Origin: Altibacter sp. HG106
GTDB lineage: Bacteria > Bacteroidota > Bacteroidia > Flavobacteriales > Flavobacteriaceae
DNA length: 64,000 nucleotides
Reading direction: 5' to 3'
Assembly: GCF_028561755.1 (NCBI RefSeq)
Contig: NZ_JAQQTD010000006.1
Location: forward strand, 186,001 to 250,000
Shown here: positions 42,791-51,235 of the stretch, in pieces
Layout of the letters: every line of letters begins with the position of its first letter
Position numbering within the stretch: position 1 is the stretch's first letter
Position numbers and translations under genes: made by a program
The notes under the pieces: model-generated
Databases searched by the model: none
Told to the model about the DNA's origin: nothing
The model's input: only the letters and a program-made list of their open reading frames with translations

Positions 42791-44250
42791 TGTTGGAAAT
42801 TCGAAATTACATTAATGGTGTTGAGACCGGTCCCGGAAACGGAACATGGCTGGATGTCATCAACCCGGCACTGGGAGAAGTATATGCCAAGTTGCCCCGT
42901 TCTGGCGAGGCCGACATAGAAACGGCATATAAAGCGGCCGCGGCCGCCTTTCCAACCTGGAGTGACACCACGCTACCAGAACGAAGTCGAATTCTTAGCA
43001 GCATCGCCGATATGATCGAGGAACAATTGATTCCCCTGGCAGAAGCCGAGAGTAAAGACAACGGCAAGCCCCTTTCATTAGCCCTATCTGTAGATATTCC
43101 CAGGGCCTCGGCTAATTTTCGATTTTTCGCGCATGCTATCACGCAGTTTGCTTCGGAAGCACACGAAAGCGTTGGGACACAAACTATGAATTTCACCTTG
43201 CGACAGCCGCTGGGAGTGGTAGGCTGTATTTCTCCCTGGAATCTACCATTATACCTTTTCACATGGAAAATTGCCCCAGCCCTCGCCGCAGGAAATACGG
43301 TGGTAGCGAAACCGAGTGAGGTGACACCGCTTACCAGTTACCTATTAGGAAAAATTTGCACGGAAGCCGGACTTCCAAAAGGGGTGTTAAATATCGTTCA
43401 CGGTCTGGGTAATGAAGCCGGTGAAGCCATTGTGACGCATCCCCAGATCAAAGCGATCTCCTTTACCGGGGGAACAAAAACCGGCGCGCATATTGCCCGC
43501 ACAGCAGCGCCTATGTTCAAAAAATTGTCATTAGAATTAGGCGGCAAAAACCCCAATCTTATTTTTGCCGATTGCGACTATCAAAAGATGCTGGCCACTA
43601 CCGTGCGGTCGTCGTTTGCGAATCAAGGACAAATATGCTTATGTGGGAGTCGGATTTTCGTTCAAGCATCTGTTTACGAACAATTCAAAAAAGATTTTGT
43701 GCAACGGGTTCAACAGTTGGTGGTGGGTGCACCCGAAGCATCGACAACTCAGGTGGGCGCCGTGGTATCGGAAGCCCATCGCGATAAGATCGAAGCGTAC
43801 ATCAAACTTGCGCAAGAAGAAGGAGGCATCCTGCTATGTGGAGGCAACCGGGTATCGGTACCTGATTTTGAGCAGGGGTATTATTTAGAACCTACCGTTA
43901 TCGAGGTAAAGGACAATCAATGTCGCGTGAATCAGGAAGAGATATTTGGTCCCGTTGTCACCTTGATGCCTTTTACCGATGAAGCAGACGCTCTTGAAAA
44001 AGCCAACGCGGTTCGCTACGGTCTATCGGCCACGGTTTGGACACAAAATATTGATACCGCTATGCGCCTCAGCAAAAATCTTGAAGCGGGTGTCGTTTGG
44101 ATCAACACTTGGCTCAATCGCGATCTTCGAACACCGTTTGGCGGCACCAAAGATAGTGGAGTTGGCCGTGAGGGGGGATTTGAAGCCCTCCGGTTTTTTA
44201 CAGAGGCGAAGAATGTGTGCATTCAATATGGGAACGGCAAAACACCTTAA
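42790..44250 (+). CDS. Aldehyde dehydrogenase, probable 2-aminomuconic semialdehyde dehydrogenase
   Basis: A 486-residue NAD-dependent ALDH. It has GCISPWNLPLYLFTWKIAPA, LSLELGGKNPN with the general-base Glu, and NQGQICLCGSRIFV with catalytic Cys283. The C-terminus RTPFGGTKDSGVGREGGFEA is standard. The GQICLCGSR pattern and the operon position fit the AMSDH/NbaE group that oxidises 2-aminomuconate 6-semialdehyde. ATG at 42790 is preferred over the overlapping GTG at 42787. The next gene starts 50 bases later. Confidence 0.85.
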   Translation: MLEIRNYINGVETGPGNGTWLDVINPALGEVYAKLPRSGEADIETAYKAAAAAFPTWSDTTLPERSRILSSIADMIEEQLIPLAEAESKDNGKPLSLALSVDIPRASANFRFFAHAITQFASEAHESVGTQTMNFTLRQPLGVVGCISPWNLPLYLFTWKIAPALAAGNTVVAKPSEVTPLTSYLLGKICTEAGLPKGVLNIVHGLGNEAGEAIVTHPQIKAISFTGGTKTGAHIARTAAPMFKKLSLELGGKNPNLIFADCDYQKMLATTVRSSFANQGQICLCGSRIFVQASVYEQFKKDFVQRVQQLVVGAPEASTTQVGAVVSEAHRDKIEAYIKLAQEEGGILLCGGNRVSVPDFEQGYYLEPTVIEVKDNQCRVNQEEIFGPVVTLMPFTDEADALEKANAVRYGLSATVWTQNIDTAMRLSKNLEAGVVWINTWLNRDLRTPFGGTKDSGVGREGGFEALRFFTEAKNVCIQYGNGKTP

Positions 44251-44300
44251 CTTGTACAATGCTGAGAAAAATAATATCTTAAGGAAAACAAAGAATTGAC

Positions 44301-45086
44301 ATGAATATAGACCTCACTAATAAGAATGCCCTAGTCTGCGGAAGTACCGCAGGTATTGGAAAAGCCACGGCGAAACTCTTCGCAAAACTGGGAGCTACCG
44401 TAACCTTGGTTGCCCGAGACGAAGCGAAGCTGAAAGAAACACTGATTGAATTGCCGCATGAGCAGGGGCAAAAACACAACTATTTTGTGGCTGATTTTTC
44501 AAAGCCGGAAGAAGTCAAAGAGAAGGTTGGAATCGCGGTTGAAAATAAAATTTTTCATATCCTTCTAAACAATACGGGCGGTCCCAAAGGCGGTCCTATT
44601 TTTTCTGCGGAAACCGATGAATTTACAAGGGCCTTTTCACAACACTTAGTCTGTAATCAGATCCTAGTGCAGGCGGTGGTTCCTGGAATGAAAAAAGCCG
44701 ATTACGGTAGAATCATTAATATTATTTCAACCTCGGTGAAACAACCCATTGATGGATTAGGCGTAAGTAATACTATTCGAGGAGCCGTTGCGAATTGGAG
44801 TAAAACCCTGGCCAATGAACTGGGCCCATTTGGAATTACGGTGAACAATGTGCTTCCCGGATTTACAGCGACCGATCGCTTAAAAGATATTGTCGCGGGT
44901 GCTTCCAAGCGTTTTGACAAAACAGAAGAAGAAGCCGCAACGTTTATGAAAAGTCTGGTGCCGGCGCGACGTTTTGCGCAACCCGGGGAAATTGCCAATG
45001 CGGTTGCCTTTCTGGCCAGCGAGGCAGCTAGTTATATCAATGGTATCAATCTTCCGGTGGACGGCGGAAGGACCAAAAGTTTGTAA
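44301..45086 (+). CDS. SDR oxidoreductase with SNxxR in place of YxxxK
   Basis: A 261-residue short-chain dehydrogenase/reductase-like protein. The cofactor motif GSTAGIGKATAKLFAKLGATV is intact, as are NNTGGPKGG and GRIINIIS. The usual catalytic YxxxK is replaced: GLGVSNTIRGAVANWSKTLA has Ser-Asn-x-x-Arg at that position. I recall that a subfamily with this change exists. A function in the lower kynurenine pathway is inferred from position only. It is followed by the structured intergenic element and then by the decarboxylase gene. Confidence 0.82.
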   Translation: MNIDLTNKNALVCGSTAGIGKATAKLFAKLGATVTLVARDEAKLKETLIELPHEQGQKHNYFVADFSKPEEVKEKVGIAVENKIFHILLNNTGGPKGGPIFSAETDEFTRAFSQHLVCNQILVQAVVPGMKKADYGRIINIISTSVKQPIDGLGVSNTIRGAVANWSKTLANELGPFGITVNNVLPGFTATDRLKDIVAGASKRFDKTEEEAATFMKSLVPARRFAQPGEIANAVAFLASEAASYINGINLPVDGGRTKSL

Positions 45087-45091
45087 AAGCA

Positions 45092-45185
45092 GCTGCGTGA
45101 GGGAGTGAAGCGACATCCTTTTTCTGCGGAAAAAGATATAGCGAAACGCCCGACCGCACCGTGACAAAACGGTGGGGGCACGCCC
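45092..45185 (+). ncRNA. Candidate structured RNA/repeat element in the kynurenine operon
   Basis: A compact 94-base element fills the gap between the SDR and ACMSD-like genes. An outer stem GCGTG (45095-45099) pairs with CACGC (45179-45183). Inside are two perfect hairpins: CTTTTTC/GAAAAAG with loop TGCG (45118-45135) and CACCGT/ACGGTG with a six-base loop (45157-45174). Linkers include GAAGCGACATCC and GATATAGCG. The architecture and linker words recall an element I associate with flavobacterial intergenic regions, but I cannot verify its identity. It could be a riboregulator, a processing site or a mobile repeat. Confidence 0.5.
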
Positions 45186-45201
45186 AAAAAAGAACTCATA
45201 T

Positions 45202-46284
45202 ATGAAACGTAAACTACGCATCAACGGGCATTCGCACCTGCTGCCCTATCCAGAAGAGATTCCGCAATTTATGAAAGATAAAGGCATCTTTTGGGTAGAT
45301 AAAGATCGAAAGTTTATGCTTCAGAAAAATTGGAGCAGGCCCGTAACGGATTCCAGTTTTTTTCTTGACGAGAAACTCGCCTGGATGGACCGTTTCAACA
45401 TAGATCACGCGGTCGTGTTAAACCTGTCGCAATTGTACGGAAACGGATTGCGTGTGGAAGAAATGAAACAGGCATTGCGATTTCAGAATGATTTTAATGC
45501 CAAGGTGCAACAAGACAATCCCTCCAAATTTACCTGTGGATTTGTAGTACACCCCGGCTTTGTTCGCGGGGCGCTTTGGGAGATAGAGCGCTGTGTGGAG
45601 GAGTTGGACATGCGCTTGTTGTGTTTGCCTACCCATTATATGGATACCATTGGAACTTGGCGCTGTATTTTCGATGAAGAAAATGAACCTATTTTTGAGC
45701 TTGCCAGCAAGTACAATCTGGCGGTGGAAATTCATCCCTACGACGGCGAGAAATTTATCAAACTGGAAAATACGGCCTGGCGCTTTCACCTTATTTGGAT
45801 GCTCGCCCAATGTGCTGATGCCTATCATTTTTTAACCCTGAACGGTTATGCCGATAAATTCCCCAACATGCGCACCTGCTTTGCCCATGGTGGGCAATTG
45901 GCGCAAATTAACCTGGGAAGACGGATTCAAGGTTTTGATGGCAGGCCCGATCTGTTTGAAGGGAAAGTACACCCGCGTAAATCGGTTGGACATAAAAACA
46001 TCTTCTTCGACACTTTGGTGCACGATACTGGTTCGTTGAAATTATTGGTTGAAAACCAAGGCTCTAAACAAGTTTTGGTAGGATTGGACGACCCGTATCC
46101 CCTGGGTGAAATGGAAAGCGCTCCGCAGTCTTCGTACCCCGGAAAAATCTTAGATCTGGCCAAACAACGCAACATAGTGACTCAAGAAGAAGCCGATGCC
46201 ATGTGGGAAGACAATGTCATCCAGTGGTTGTGCGGTGATGATCAGGATGCCAAGGACTCCTTGGTAAAACGCATATTGTCGTAA
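45202..46284 (+). CDS. Amidohydrolase, probable 2-amino-3-carboxymuconate semialdehyde decarboxylase
   Basis: A 360-residue zinc hydrolase-fold protein matching ACMSD/NbaD. Metal and catalytic residues are the HxH-type NGHSHLLPYP near the start, LPTHYMDTIG, EIHPYDGEKF, TCFAHGGQLAQ and the late aspartate in VLVGLDDPYPLGE. ACMSD turns the ring-opening product of 3-hydroxyanthranilate into 2-aminomuconate semialdehyde. ATG at 45202 places the metal motif at the usual distance; an upstream in-frame GTG at 45172 would start inside the structured element. The end overlaps the next gene by one base (TAATG). Confidence 0.88.
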   Translation: MKRKLRINGHSHLLPYPEEIPQFMKDKGIFWVDKDRKFMLQKNWSRPVTDSSFFLDEKLAWMDRFNIDHAVVLNLSQLYGNGLRVEEMKQALRFQNDFNAKVQQDNPSKFTCGFVVHPGFVRGALWEIERCVEELDMRLLCLPTHYMDTIGTWRCIFDEENEPIFELASKYNLAVEIHPYDGEKFIKLENTAWRFHLIWMLAQCADAYHFLTLNGYADKFPNMRTCFAHGGQLAQINLGRRIQGFDGRPDLFEGKVHPRKSVGHKNIFFDTLVHDTGSLKLLVENQGSKQVLVGLDDPYPLGEMESAPQSSYPGKILDLAKQRNIVTQEEADAMWEDNVIQWLCGDDQDAKDSLVKRILS

Positions 46285-46925
46285 TGGATTTTATCCCGGA
46301 AAATATTAGCAACTATGCCGAGGCACACAGTGCAAAAGAGCCGGAACTCTTACAGGAATTACAGCGAGAGACCTGGTTGAAGGTACTAGCACCACGCATG
46401 CTAAGTGGGCATCTACAAGGTCGGTTTTTAAGCCTCCTTGCTAAACTTATTCGGCCGCGTCATATACTTGAAATTGGGACATATACGGGGTATTCGGCGC
46501 TCTGCCTGGCGGAAGGCATGACGCGTGATGGCAGCCTTCATACTATTGACCACAACGAAGAACTGTACGATTTTCAGCGACGGTATTTCGATCGATCGGC
46601 CTATGGAGATCGCATCATACAACATGTGGGCAATGCTTTGGACATCATCCCCACCTTGTCTGTGGCTTTCGATTTGGTCTTTATTGATGCCGACAAACAC
46701 AATTACCCAAACTATCTTGAACTCTTAGTGCCAGCATTACCAAGTGGAGCGGTGATTTTATCAGACAATGTATTGTGGAGCGGGAAAGTGACCCAAAGGG
46801 TGAAAGAAGACGACCGAGATACACAGGCCTTAATTGCCTATAATAAACTTCTTAACGAACATCCTAAGCTGGAAACGGTGCTACTTCCGATTCGAGACGG
46901 ACTAAGTATCGCCAGAGTGCGCTAA
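46284..46925 (+). CDS. O-methyltransferase family protein (CCoAOMT type)
   Basis: A 213-residue SAM-dependent O-methyltransferase of the cation-dependent catechol/CCoA type. It has ILEIGTYTGYSALCLAEG, TIDHNEE, FDLVFIDADKHNYPNYLEL with the metal aspartate, and ILSDNVLWSGKV. Its acceptor is not known; such enzymes act on catechols and related aromatics, so catabolic intermediates or a stress-related catechol are possible. It ends the operon, abutting the convergent response regulator gene. Confidence 0.85.
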   Translation: MDFIPENISNYAEAHSAKEPELLQELQRETWLKVLAPRMLSGHLQGRFLSLLAKLIRPRHILEIGTYTGYSALCLAEGMTRDGSLHTIDHNEELYDFQRRYFDRSAYGDRIIQHVGNALDIIPTLSVAFDLVFIDADKHNYPNYLELLVPALPSGAVILSDNVLWSGKVTQRVKEDDRDTQALIAYNKLLNEHPKLETVLLPIRDGLSIARVR

Positions 46926-47567
46926 TCAGGGAATGAATAATTTGTGTTTAATGGCGTAAATCACCAGCCCGGTTCGGTTGCGTAGATTCAGTTTTTCGAA
47001 GATAGAATTTCGGTATCCCTCAATGGTTTTTGGGCTAAGACACATCACATCGGCAATTTCTTTATACGTCATTTCGGTACAGGCATGCTTGATGAATTCT
47101 AGTTCTCGTTCCTTTAATAAGGTTTCCGGAGATTGCTTTTCTGAAAGTGAATCCACGAGAATTTTCGCCACCGTATTGGTGTGATAGTAGCCTTTTTGAA
47201 TGACTTCGGTAAGTGCCTGTTTTAATTCTCCCTTTCTAACATCCTTCAACAAATAACCCTTGGCACCCGATCGCAACATTTTGAGTATGGTGGCTTCATC
47301 TTCTTCTATGGAAAGCGCCAACACATGTACTTGCGAGAAATTTTGGTGAAGATGCTGGGTCGTTTCAATCCCGTTCATGATGGGCATATTGACATCCATT
47401 AAGACCACATCGGGTATGTTCTTTGGAGCTTTGAACTTTTCGATCAGCTCAGTTCCGTTGCGACAGGTGTATAGGACCGAAAAGTTCTCAAATTCATTGA
47501 CCAAACTTCCCAGTGCCTGCGATAAGAGTTGATGATCATCTACAATGACAACCGAATAATTCATCAC
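46926..47567 (-). CDS. Response regulator, NarL/FixJ type
   Basis: A 213-residue regulator with a receiver domain (Asp58 in DVVLMDVNMP; DD at 10-11; Lys in KGYLLKDV) and a LuxR-type helix-turn-helix at the C-terminus (EMTYKEIADVMCLSPKTIEGYRNSIFEKL). The partner histidine kinase gene overlaps upstream by four bases (ATGA). Targets are not visible in this window. It is convergent with the O-methyltransferase gene with no spacer. Confidence 0.93.
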   Translation of the reverse strand: MMNYSVVIVDDHQLLSQALGSLVNEFENFSVLYTCRNGTELIEKFKAPKNIPDVVLMDVNMPIMNGIETTQHLHQNFSQVHVLALSIEEDEATILKMLRSGAKGYLLKDVRKGELKQALTEVIQKGYYHTNTVAKILVDSLSEKQSPETLLKERELEFIKHACTEMTYKEIADVMCLSPKTIEGYRNSIFEKLNLRNRTGLVIYAIKHKLFIP

Positions 47568-48328
47568 GTTTTGTTTAAGGTTAGGTAAAATTGTGTTCCC
47601 CTTCCCTTAGCGGATTCAATACGCGTTTCAGCACCAATAAGTGCTGCCCGATGCTGAATGTTAGAAAGCCCGATGCCTCGATTGGCTTTTTTTTCATCTG
47701 GATCGAAACCAACGCCATTATCTCTCGCTTCTATTACAAGCGCTTCTTCCTGATATTCGACTTTAACATCTAAGGTAGACGCCTTTGAATGTTTTACGGT
47801 ATTGGTAAAAAATTCCTGCAACATCCTAAAGATAATAACTTCCACCTTAGCATCCATTGTAAATTTATGATTTGATGTGTGTAATGTAGCTTCCAAGTAT
47901 TGCATTCTGTTAAATCGATCTATTTCCTGAGACAGCGCATCTACTAATGACAGCCCTTTTATGGTATCAGGATTAATCGATTTGGAAAGACTACGTAACT
48001 CTGCAAGGCTTTTTGCTATGGTGTCGCAGGCCTCCTTTACGTAGGGAGATGCACTGCTTTCGCGTTGCAGTTGAATTCGAGCCAGCGTTAGCAACTGCCC
48101 GATATTATCGTGTAGTTCCCAACTTACATTTCGTAGCGTTTCTTCTCGTATTTCATTTTGAATGGTGATCAACGCTTCCCGAAACCTACTCTCGGCCGCT
48201 TCCTGCTCGCGTAAGAGTCGGTTTTTTCGCTTCTGAAAGAGCACAAATAGCAGGATCATCGTAAGCGCTAAGCTAAACGCAACGATAGAGAAGATGATGA
48301 GAAATGATGTTATTTGTTTTTCATCCAT
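47564..48328 (-). CDS. Sensor histidine kinase of the HisKA_3 (NarX/DesK) type
   Basis: A 254-residue kinase with one N-terminal membrane helix (about 8-31), a short coiled coil, the dimerisation H-box WELHDNIGQLLTLARIQL (phospho-acceptor His73) and an ATPase domain with VIFRMLQEFFTNTVKHS and GVGFDPDEKKANRGIGLSNIQHRA. No periplasmic sensor domain is present. Its first 19 bases overlap the upstream membrane-protein gene, which could supply the sensing part. It is coupled to the response regulator by a four-base overlap. Confidence 0.9.
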   Translation of the reverse strand: MDEKQITSFLIIFSIVAFSLALTMILLFVLFQKRKNRLLREQEAAESRFREALITIQNEIREETLRNVSWELHDNIGQLLTLARIQLQRESSASPYVKEACDTIAKSLAELRSLSKSINPDTIKGLSLVDALSQEIDRFNRMQYLEATLHTSNHKFTMDAKVEVIIFRMLQEFFTNTVKHSKASTLDVKVEYQEEALVIEARDNGVGFDPDEKKANRGIGLSNIQHRAALIGAETRIESAKGRGTQFYLTLNKT

Positions 48329-48924
48329 ATAAAACCAATGCTATAACAACCATACATGATGATAATTAAACTTACGAGTATGATGAAATATCCGAGGTCT
48401 TCCACGCCCAGATATTCCGATAATAACATTAAGGGCAAGATACCAATGTAGAAGAGCAGTAAGGCCGTAGATACCCAAAATTCGAGTCGGTGTTTCACCA
48501 CCAGCACCCATTCGGCGCGCAGCAACTCATAGAAATGCCAACAGGCCATACTCAAAATCCCGATGGAAGCAAATACAAACGCGTATCCCTTACCTCCGTA
48601 TAATGCTTTGTGATATTCTATCCAGAGGGTTAGGGCCAGATAGCAAATAGCTACTATCCAAACGTAGCGTTTTGCTAACTTGGTTCTTAATACCGTATGG
48701 TACCAGTAAAAATAAAACAGAAAACTAAAGATAGTAAACGTAGTATACAACCAGGGAATCTCAATTCTCGCAATATCGTATAGCAAGGGTTGCACTAATT
48801 CGACCGCAAAGGTAAGCCACAGTAATCCTAAGAATAATTTCTCGTGTGTACGAGATAATTTGTGTGCATACCACGTGCCGATGAGTGCTGCAATAAATTC
48901 AATACCTGGAAATATATACGACAT
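48310..48924 (-). CDS. Multi-pass membrane protein, possible sensor partner of the kinase
   Basis: A 204-residue protein with about six or seven hydrophobic helices across its length (about 5-20, 30-50, 60-76, 88-104, 114-130, 145-164, 174-198) and no soluble domain. I do not recognise a family. It begins MSYIFPGIEFIAALIG. It overlaps the kinase gene by 19 bases in another frame, so it is probably co-translated. A sensory role is a guess from this coupling and the absence of a sensor domain in the kinase. Confidence 0.6.
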   Translation of the reverse strand: MSYIFPGIEFIAALIGTWYAHKLSRTHEKLFLGLLWLTFAVELVQPLLYDIARIEIPWLYTTFTIFSFLFYFYWYHTVLRTKLAKRYVWIVAICYLALTLWIEYHKALYGGKGYAFVFASIGILSMACWHFYELLRAEWVLVVKHRLEFWVSTALLLFYIGILPLMLLSEYLGVEDLGYFIILVSLIIIMYGCYSIGFIWMKNK

Positions 48925-48932
48925 CTACATGC

Positions 48933-49427
48933 TTATTCCAAATCATTCGGGGGACGCCCACCATTCCCGAAATTGAGGGCTTTTAAGGAGTCAATGACTT
49001 CCAAATCATCTTGAACAGGAAGAATGCCTTGCGGCTTAACCTGACCCTGTACGCTGGCCGTAGGAACCAAAATAACGGTCGCATACCCCGGATCGGGATA
49101 TTGTGATCGCTCTGGGTAGGCCGCAAAGTGAATACGGATCCCCAAATTCTCTCTTCCCAGCCTTTTGCCTTCTGTTTCTACGTAATCGATATACTGTTTT
49201 AAGGTTTCCAACGAGAACTGAAAATCTCTTGTATCGGTAATATTCAGGGAATCGTTGATGATTTCGGCGCGTGTTCTAATAAACTCATTTGCTAGCTTTT
49301 GAGCTTCTTCTAAAGGAATCGCCTGACGAGGCGGGTCTGCGGGACGTTCTTTATGTTCTTCACATCCTACAAACGCAATAGCAACCACCATGAGGGTTGC
49401 GAGAAAGGGGAGCACTACTTTTTTCAT
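48933..49427 (-). CDS. Lipoprotein of unknown function
   Basis: A 164-residue lipoprotein: signal MKKVVLPFLATLMVVAIAFVGC, then EEHKERPADPPRQ and a mixed alpha/beta region with AQKLANEFIRTRAEIIND, FQFSLETLKQYIDYVETEGKRLG, and VILVPTASVQGQVKP. No family is recognised. It starts before the kinase cassette on the same strand and ends eight bases upstream of the membrane-protein gene, so it may share the transcript. Confidence 0.6.
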   Translation of the reverse strand: MKKVVLPFLATLMVVAIAFVGCEEHKERPADPPRQAIPLEEAQKLANEFIRTRAEIINDSLNITDTRDFQFSLETLKQYIDYVETEGKRLGRENLGIRIHFAAYPERSQYPDPGYATVILVPTASVQGQVKPQGILPVQDDLEVIDSLKALNFGNGGRPPNDLE

Positions 49428-49630
49428 AATATGTTGATTTTTAGGTTATCGTAAAGCTACAACAATAACTTAAAGCGAAATAGCTCTTTAGAAGACTCAA
49501 CCCCAACAAAAATGTATCTACTTGTTTTACAGTGTTTTAAAAAATAGAAGCTAAAAAAAATAGGAAAAATCCTGTTTTTGCACCCTGTTTTTTCTGAAAG
49601 AGCGCTAGGGTATTTTGTTTCTTATTTGAT

Positions 49631-49660
49631 AAAAAAAAGGATCGATATTCATCGACCCTT
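49631..49660 (-). terminator. Terminator after the S8 peptidase gene
   Basis: On the minus strand AAGGGTCGAT pairs with ATCGATCCTT (one G-U pair), loop GAAT, followed by a run of T. It lies 22 bases past the stop codon. Confidence 0.82.
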
Positions 49661-49682
49661 TTCATTGTAGATTTTAAAAGAA

Positions 49683-51203
49683 CTACTGAACCGCTTGCAA
49701 GGCATTGATGTTGCCGTAGCCTTTGGTACTATCCCGGTTCGGATAAAATTCTGCACTCTGCTTCAGTTTATTAAAGACCTGATCTCGAGACCAACCCGGA
49801 TGACGTGCCCAGATAAGGGCTGCAATCCCAGCGGTGGTAGCCGTAGCCACAGAAGACCCCCCTACATAATCGGTGTCACCATTATAAAAGCCCAATACCG
49901 TTCCGGTACGGCCATTATTGTTATCCCGTTCCATCACAATGGTAAAGTCAATTTCGCTTCCATCGTGGCAGGTATCGCATTGCTGATAGGTTCCATCATC
50001 GGTAATACCCGTCACAGCAACCGTTTCGCTCATACTCGCCGGGAAGATCACAGGATACCAGTTGGTAAAATCTAAGGAGGTTCCCCCGGCGGCAAAAATT
50101 AACTTTCCGCGGGCGTGGGCGTAACGAACAGCATCTCGCACATTTCCAATGGACCATGGATACCCGATAGACATCGAAATGATTTTCACATCACTTCGGT
50201 TTCCTAATTGGATCAAAGCGTTTTTTACGCCTTTCCGTTCATGATAATCGTTTAACACTACGTCTTCGGTAGCCCGATACGAAACCAGATTACAATTGTA
50301 GGCCACTCCCACAGGAACATTGTTATTATTTCTAGGCGCCGCAATGGTTGAACCCATACTGGTTCCGTGGCCGCATTTATCATGCGGACCGTCATAATTG
50401 CTGGACCAGGGCCAAACAGAGTCGATAAAGGTGCCGTACTTCTGAATGGTTCTTCCGTTGCTGTAGCCATCGTTAAATTGATTTCCCAATAGTGGCTGGC
50501 TCTGCGAAACGCCTGTGTCTATGAGACCAACAGTAATACCCGCTCCCGTGCTATACGCCCAGGCTTGCTCGATTTGATGTTCGTCATATGTCCAACTTAC
50601 CAATGCTCCAGGCGCCACCGTACGATAATCGGCGGGATTTAGGGTTTGCCCATTCTTGTCACAGCCGCTAGAAGAACGCTGATTTTGCGGATACGCGGCA
50701 TTCGAAAAATACGAATAACCGTTGGGTTCCAGATAGCGAATATCGCTTCGTTCGCGCAGGGCTGTAATGGTTTTTAATTGGGTGACGCGTAGGTCCACCA
50801 CGTTTAATACTGCATCGTCTTCCACGACCGCATCTTTAGCGCGGATGGCTTCGGAAGCAATCACCTCATTGATGAGGGCCGTTTTCGTAGCAGTGAGTTG
50901 GGGAGATTCACTGGTGCGGAAACTCTGTTGTGGTTCGCCGTAACCAATAGTAAGCAATTCATTACCATGCACGGTGGCACTCCATAGCACTTGATCGGTA
51001 ACATCTGCCCAATCGAAGGTACCAGTAGCTTTTAGGCGCTCGTGAATAATGGTATTGATTTGATCAATACTTAAGAGCTCTTGGGAAATTTCCGCTTTTA
51101 AATCGGTCTGGGGAGTGACCTCGGGCGTTAGGGTTTCTTCGGAACAAGAAGATACGAAAAGAAGCACGGCACTTACGGCCATGATACGTTGAAATACTTT
51201 CAT
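49683..51203 (-). CDS. Subtilisin-like (S8) serine peptidase lipoprotein
   Basis: A 506-residue lipoprotein peptidase. The signal ends at Cys20 (LLFVSSCSEETL). Residues 30-165 form a prodomain-like region; the catalytic domain has Asp229 (VGLIDTGVS), His279 (KCGHGTS) and Ser451 (GGSSVATATTAG, in place of GTSMA). A cysteine-rich loop SSSGCDKNGQTL lies just before the catalytic core. It is a typical surface-attached or periplasmic protease; the substrate is unknown. A terminator follows on the minus strand. Confidence 0.92.
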   Translation of the reverse strand: MKVFQRIMAVSAVLLFVSSCSEETLTPEVTPQTDLKAEISQELLSIDQINTIIHERLKATGTFDWADVTDQVLWSATVHGNELLTIGYGEPQQSFRTSESPQLTATKTALINEVIASEAIRAKDAVVEDDAVLNVVDLRVTQLKTITALRERSDIRYLEPNGYSYFSNAAYPQNQRSSSGCDKNGQTLNPADYRTVAPGALVSWTYDEHQIEQAWAYSTGAGITVGLIDTGVSQSQPLLGNQFNDGYSNGRTIQKYGTFIDSVWPWSSNYDGPHDKCGHGTSMGSTIAAPRNNNNVPVGVAYNCNLVSYRATEDVVLNDYHERKGVKNALIQLGNRSDVKIISMSIGYPWSIGNVRDAVRYAHARGKLIFAAGGTSLDFTNWYPVIFPASMSETVAVTGITDDGTYQQCDTCHDGSEIDFTIVMERDNNNGRTGTVLGFYNGDTDYVGGSSVATATTAGIAALIWARHPGWSRDQVFNKLKQSAEFYPNRDSTKGYGNINALQAVQ

Positions 51204-51235
51204 ATTAGTGAATTTTAGGTTAATGCCCCCTCAAA

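Noticed and set aside
49428-49682. Possible gene or RNA in the largest gap
   Set aside because: The stretch is A/T-rich and holds only the terminator at 49631-49660; no start, frame or other structure was seen.
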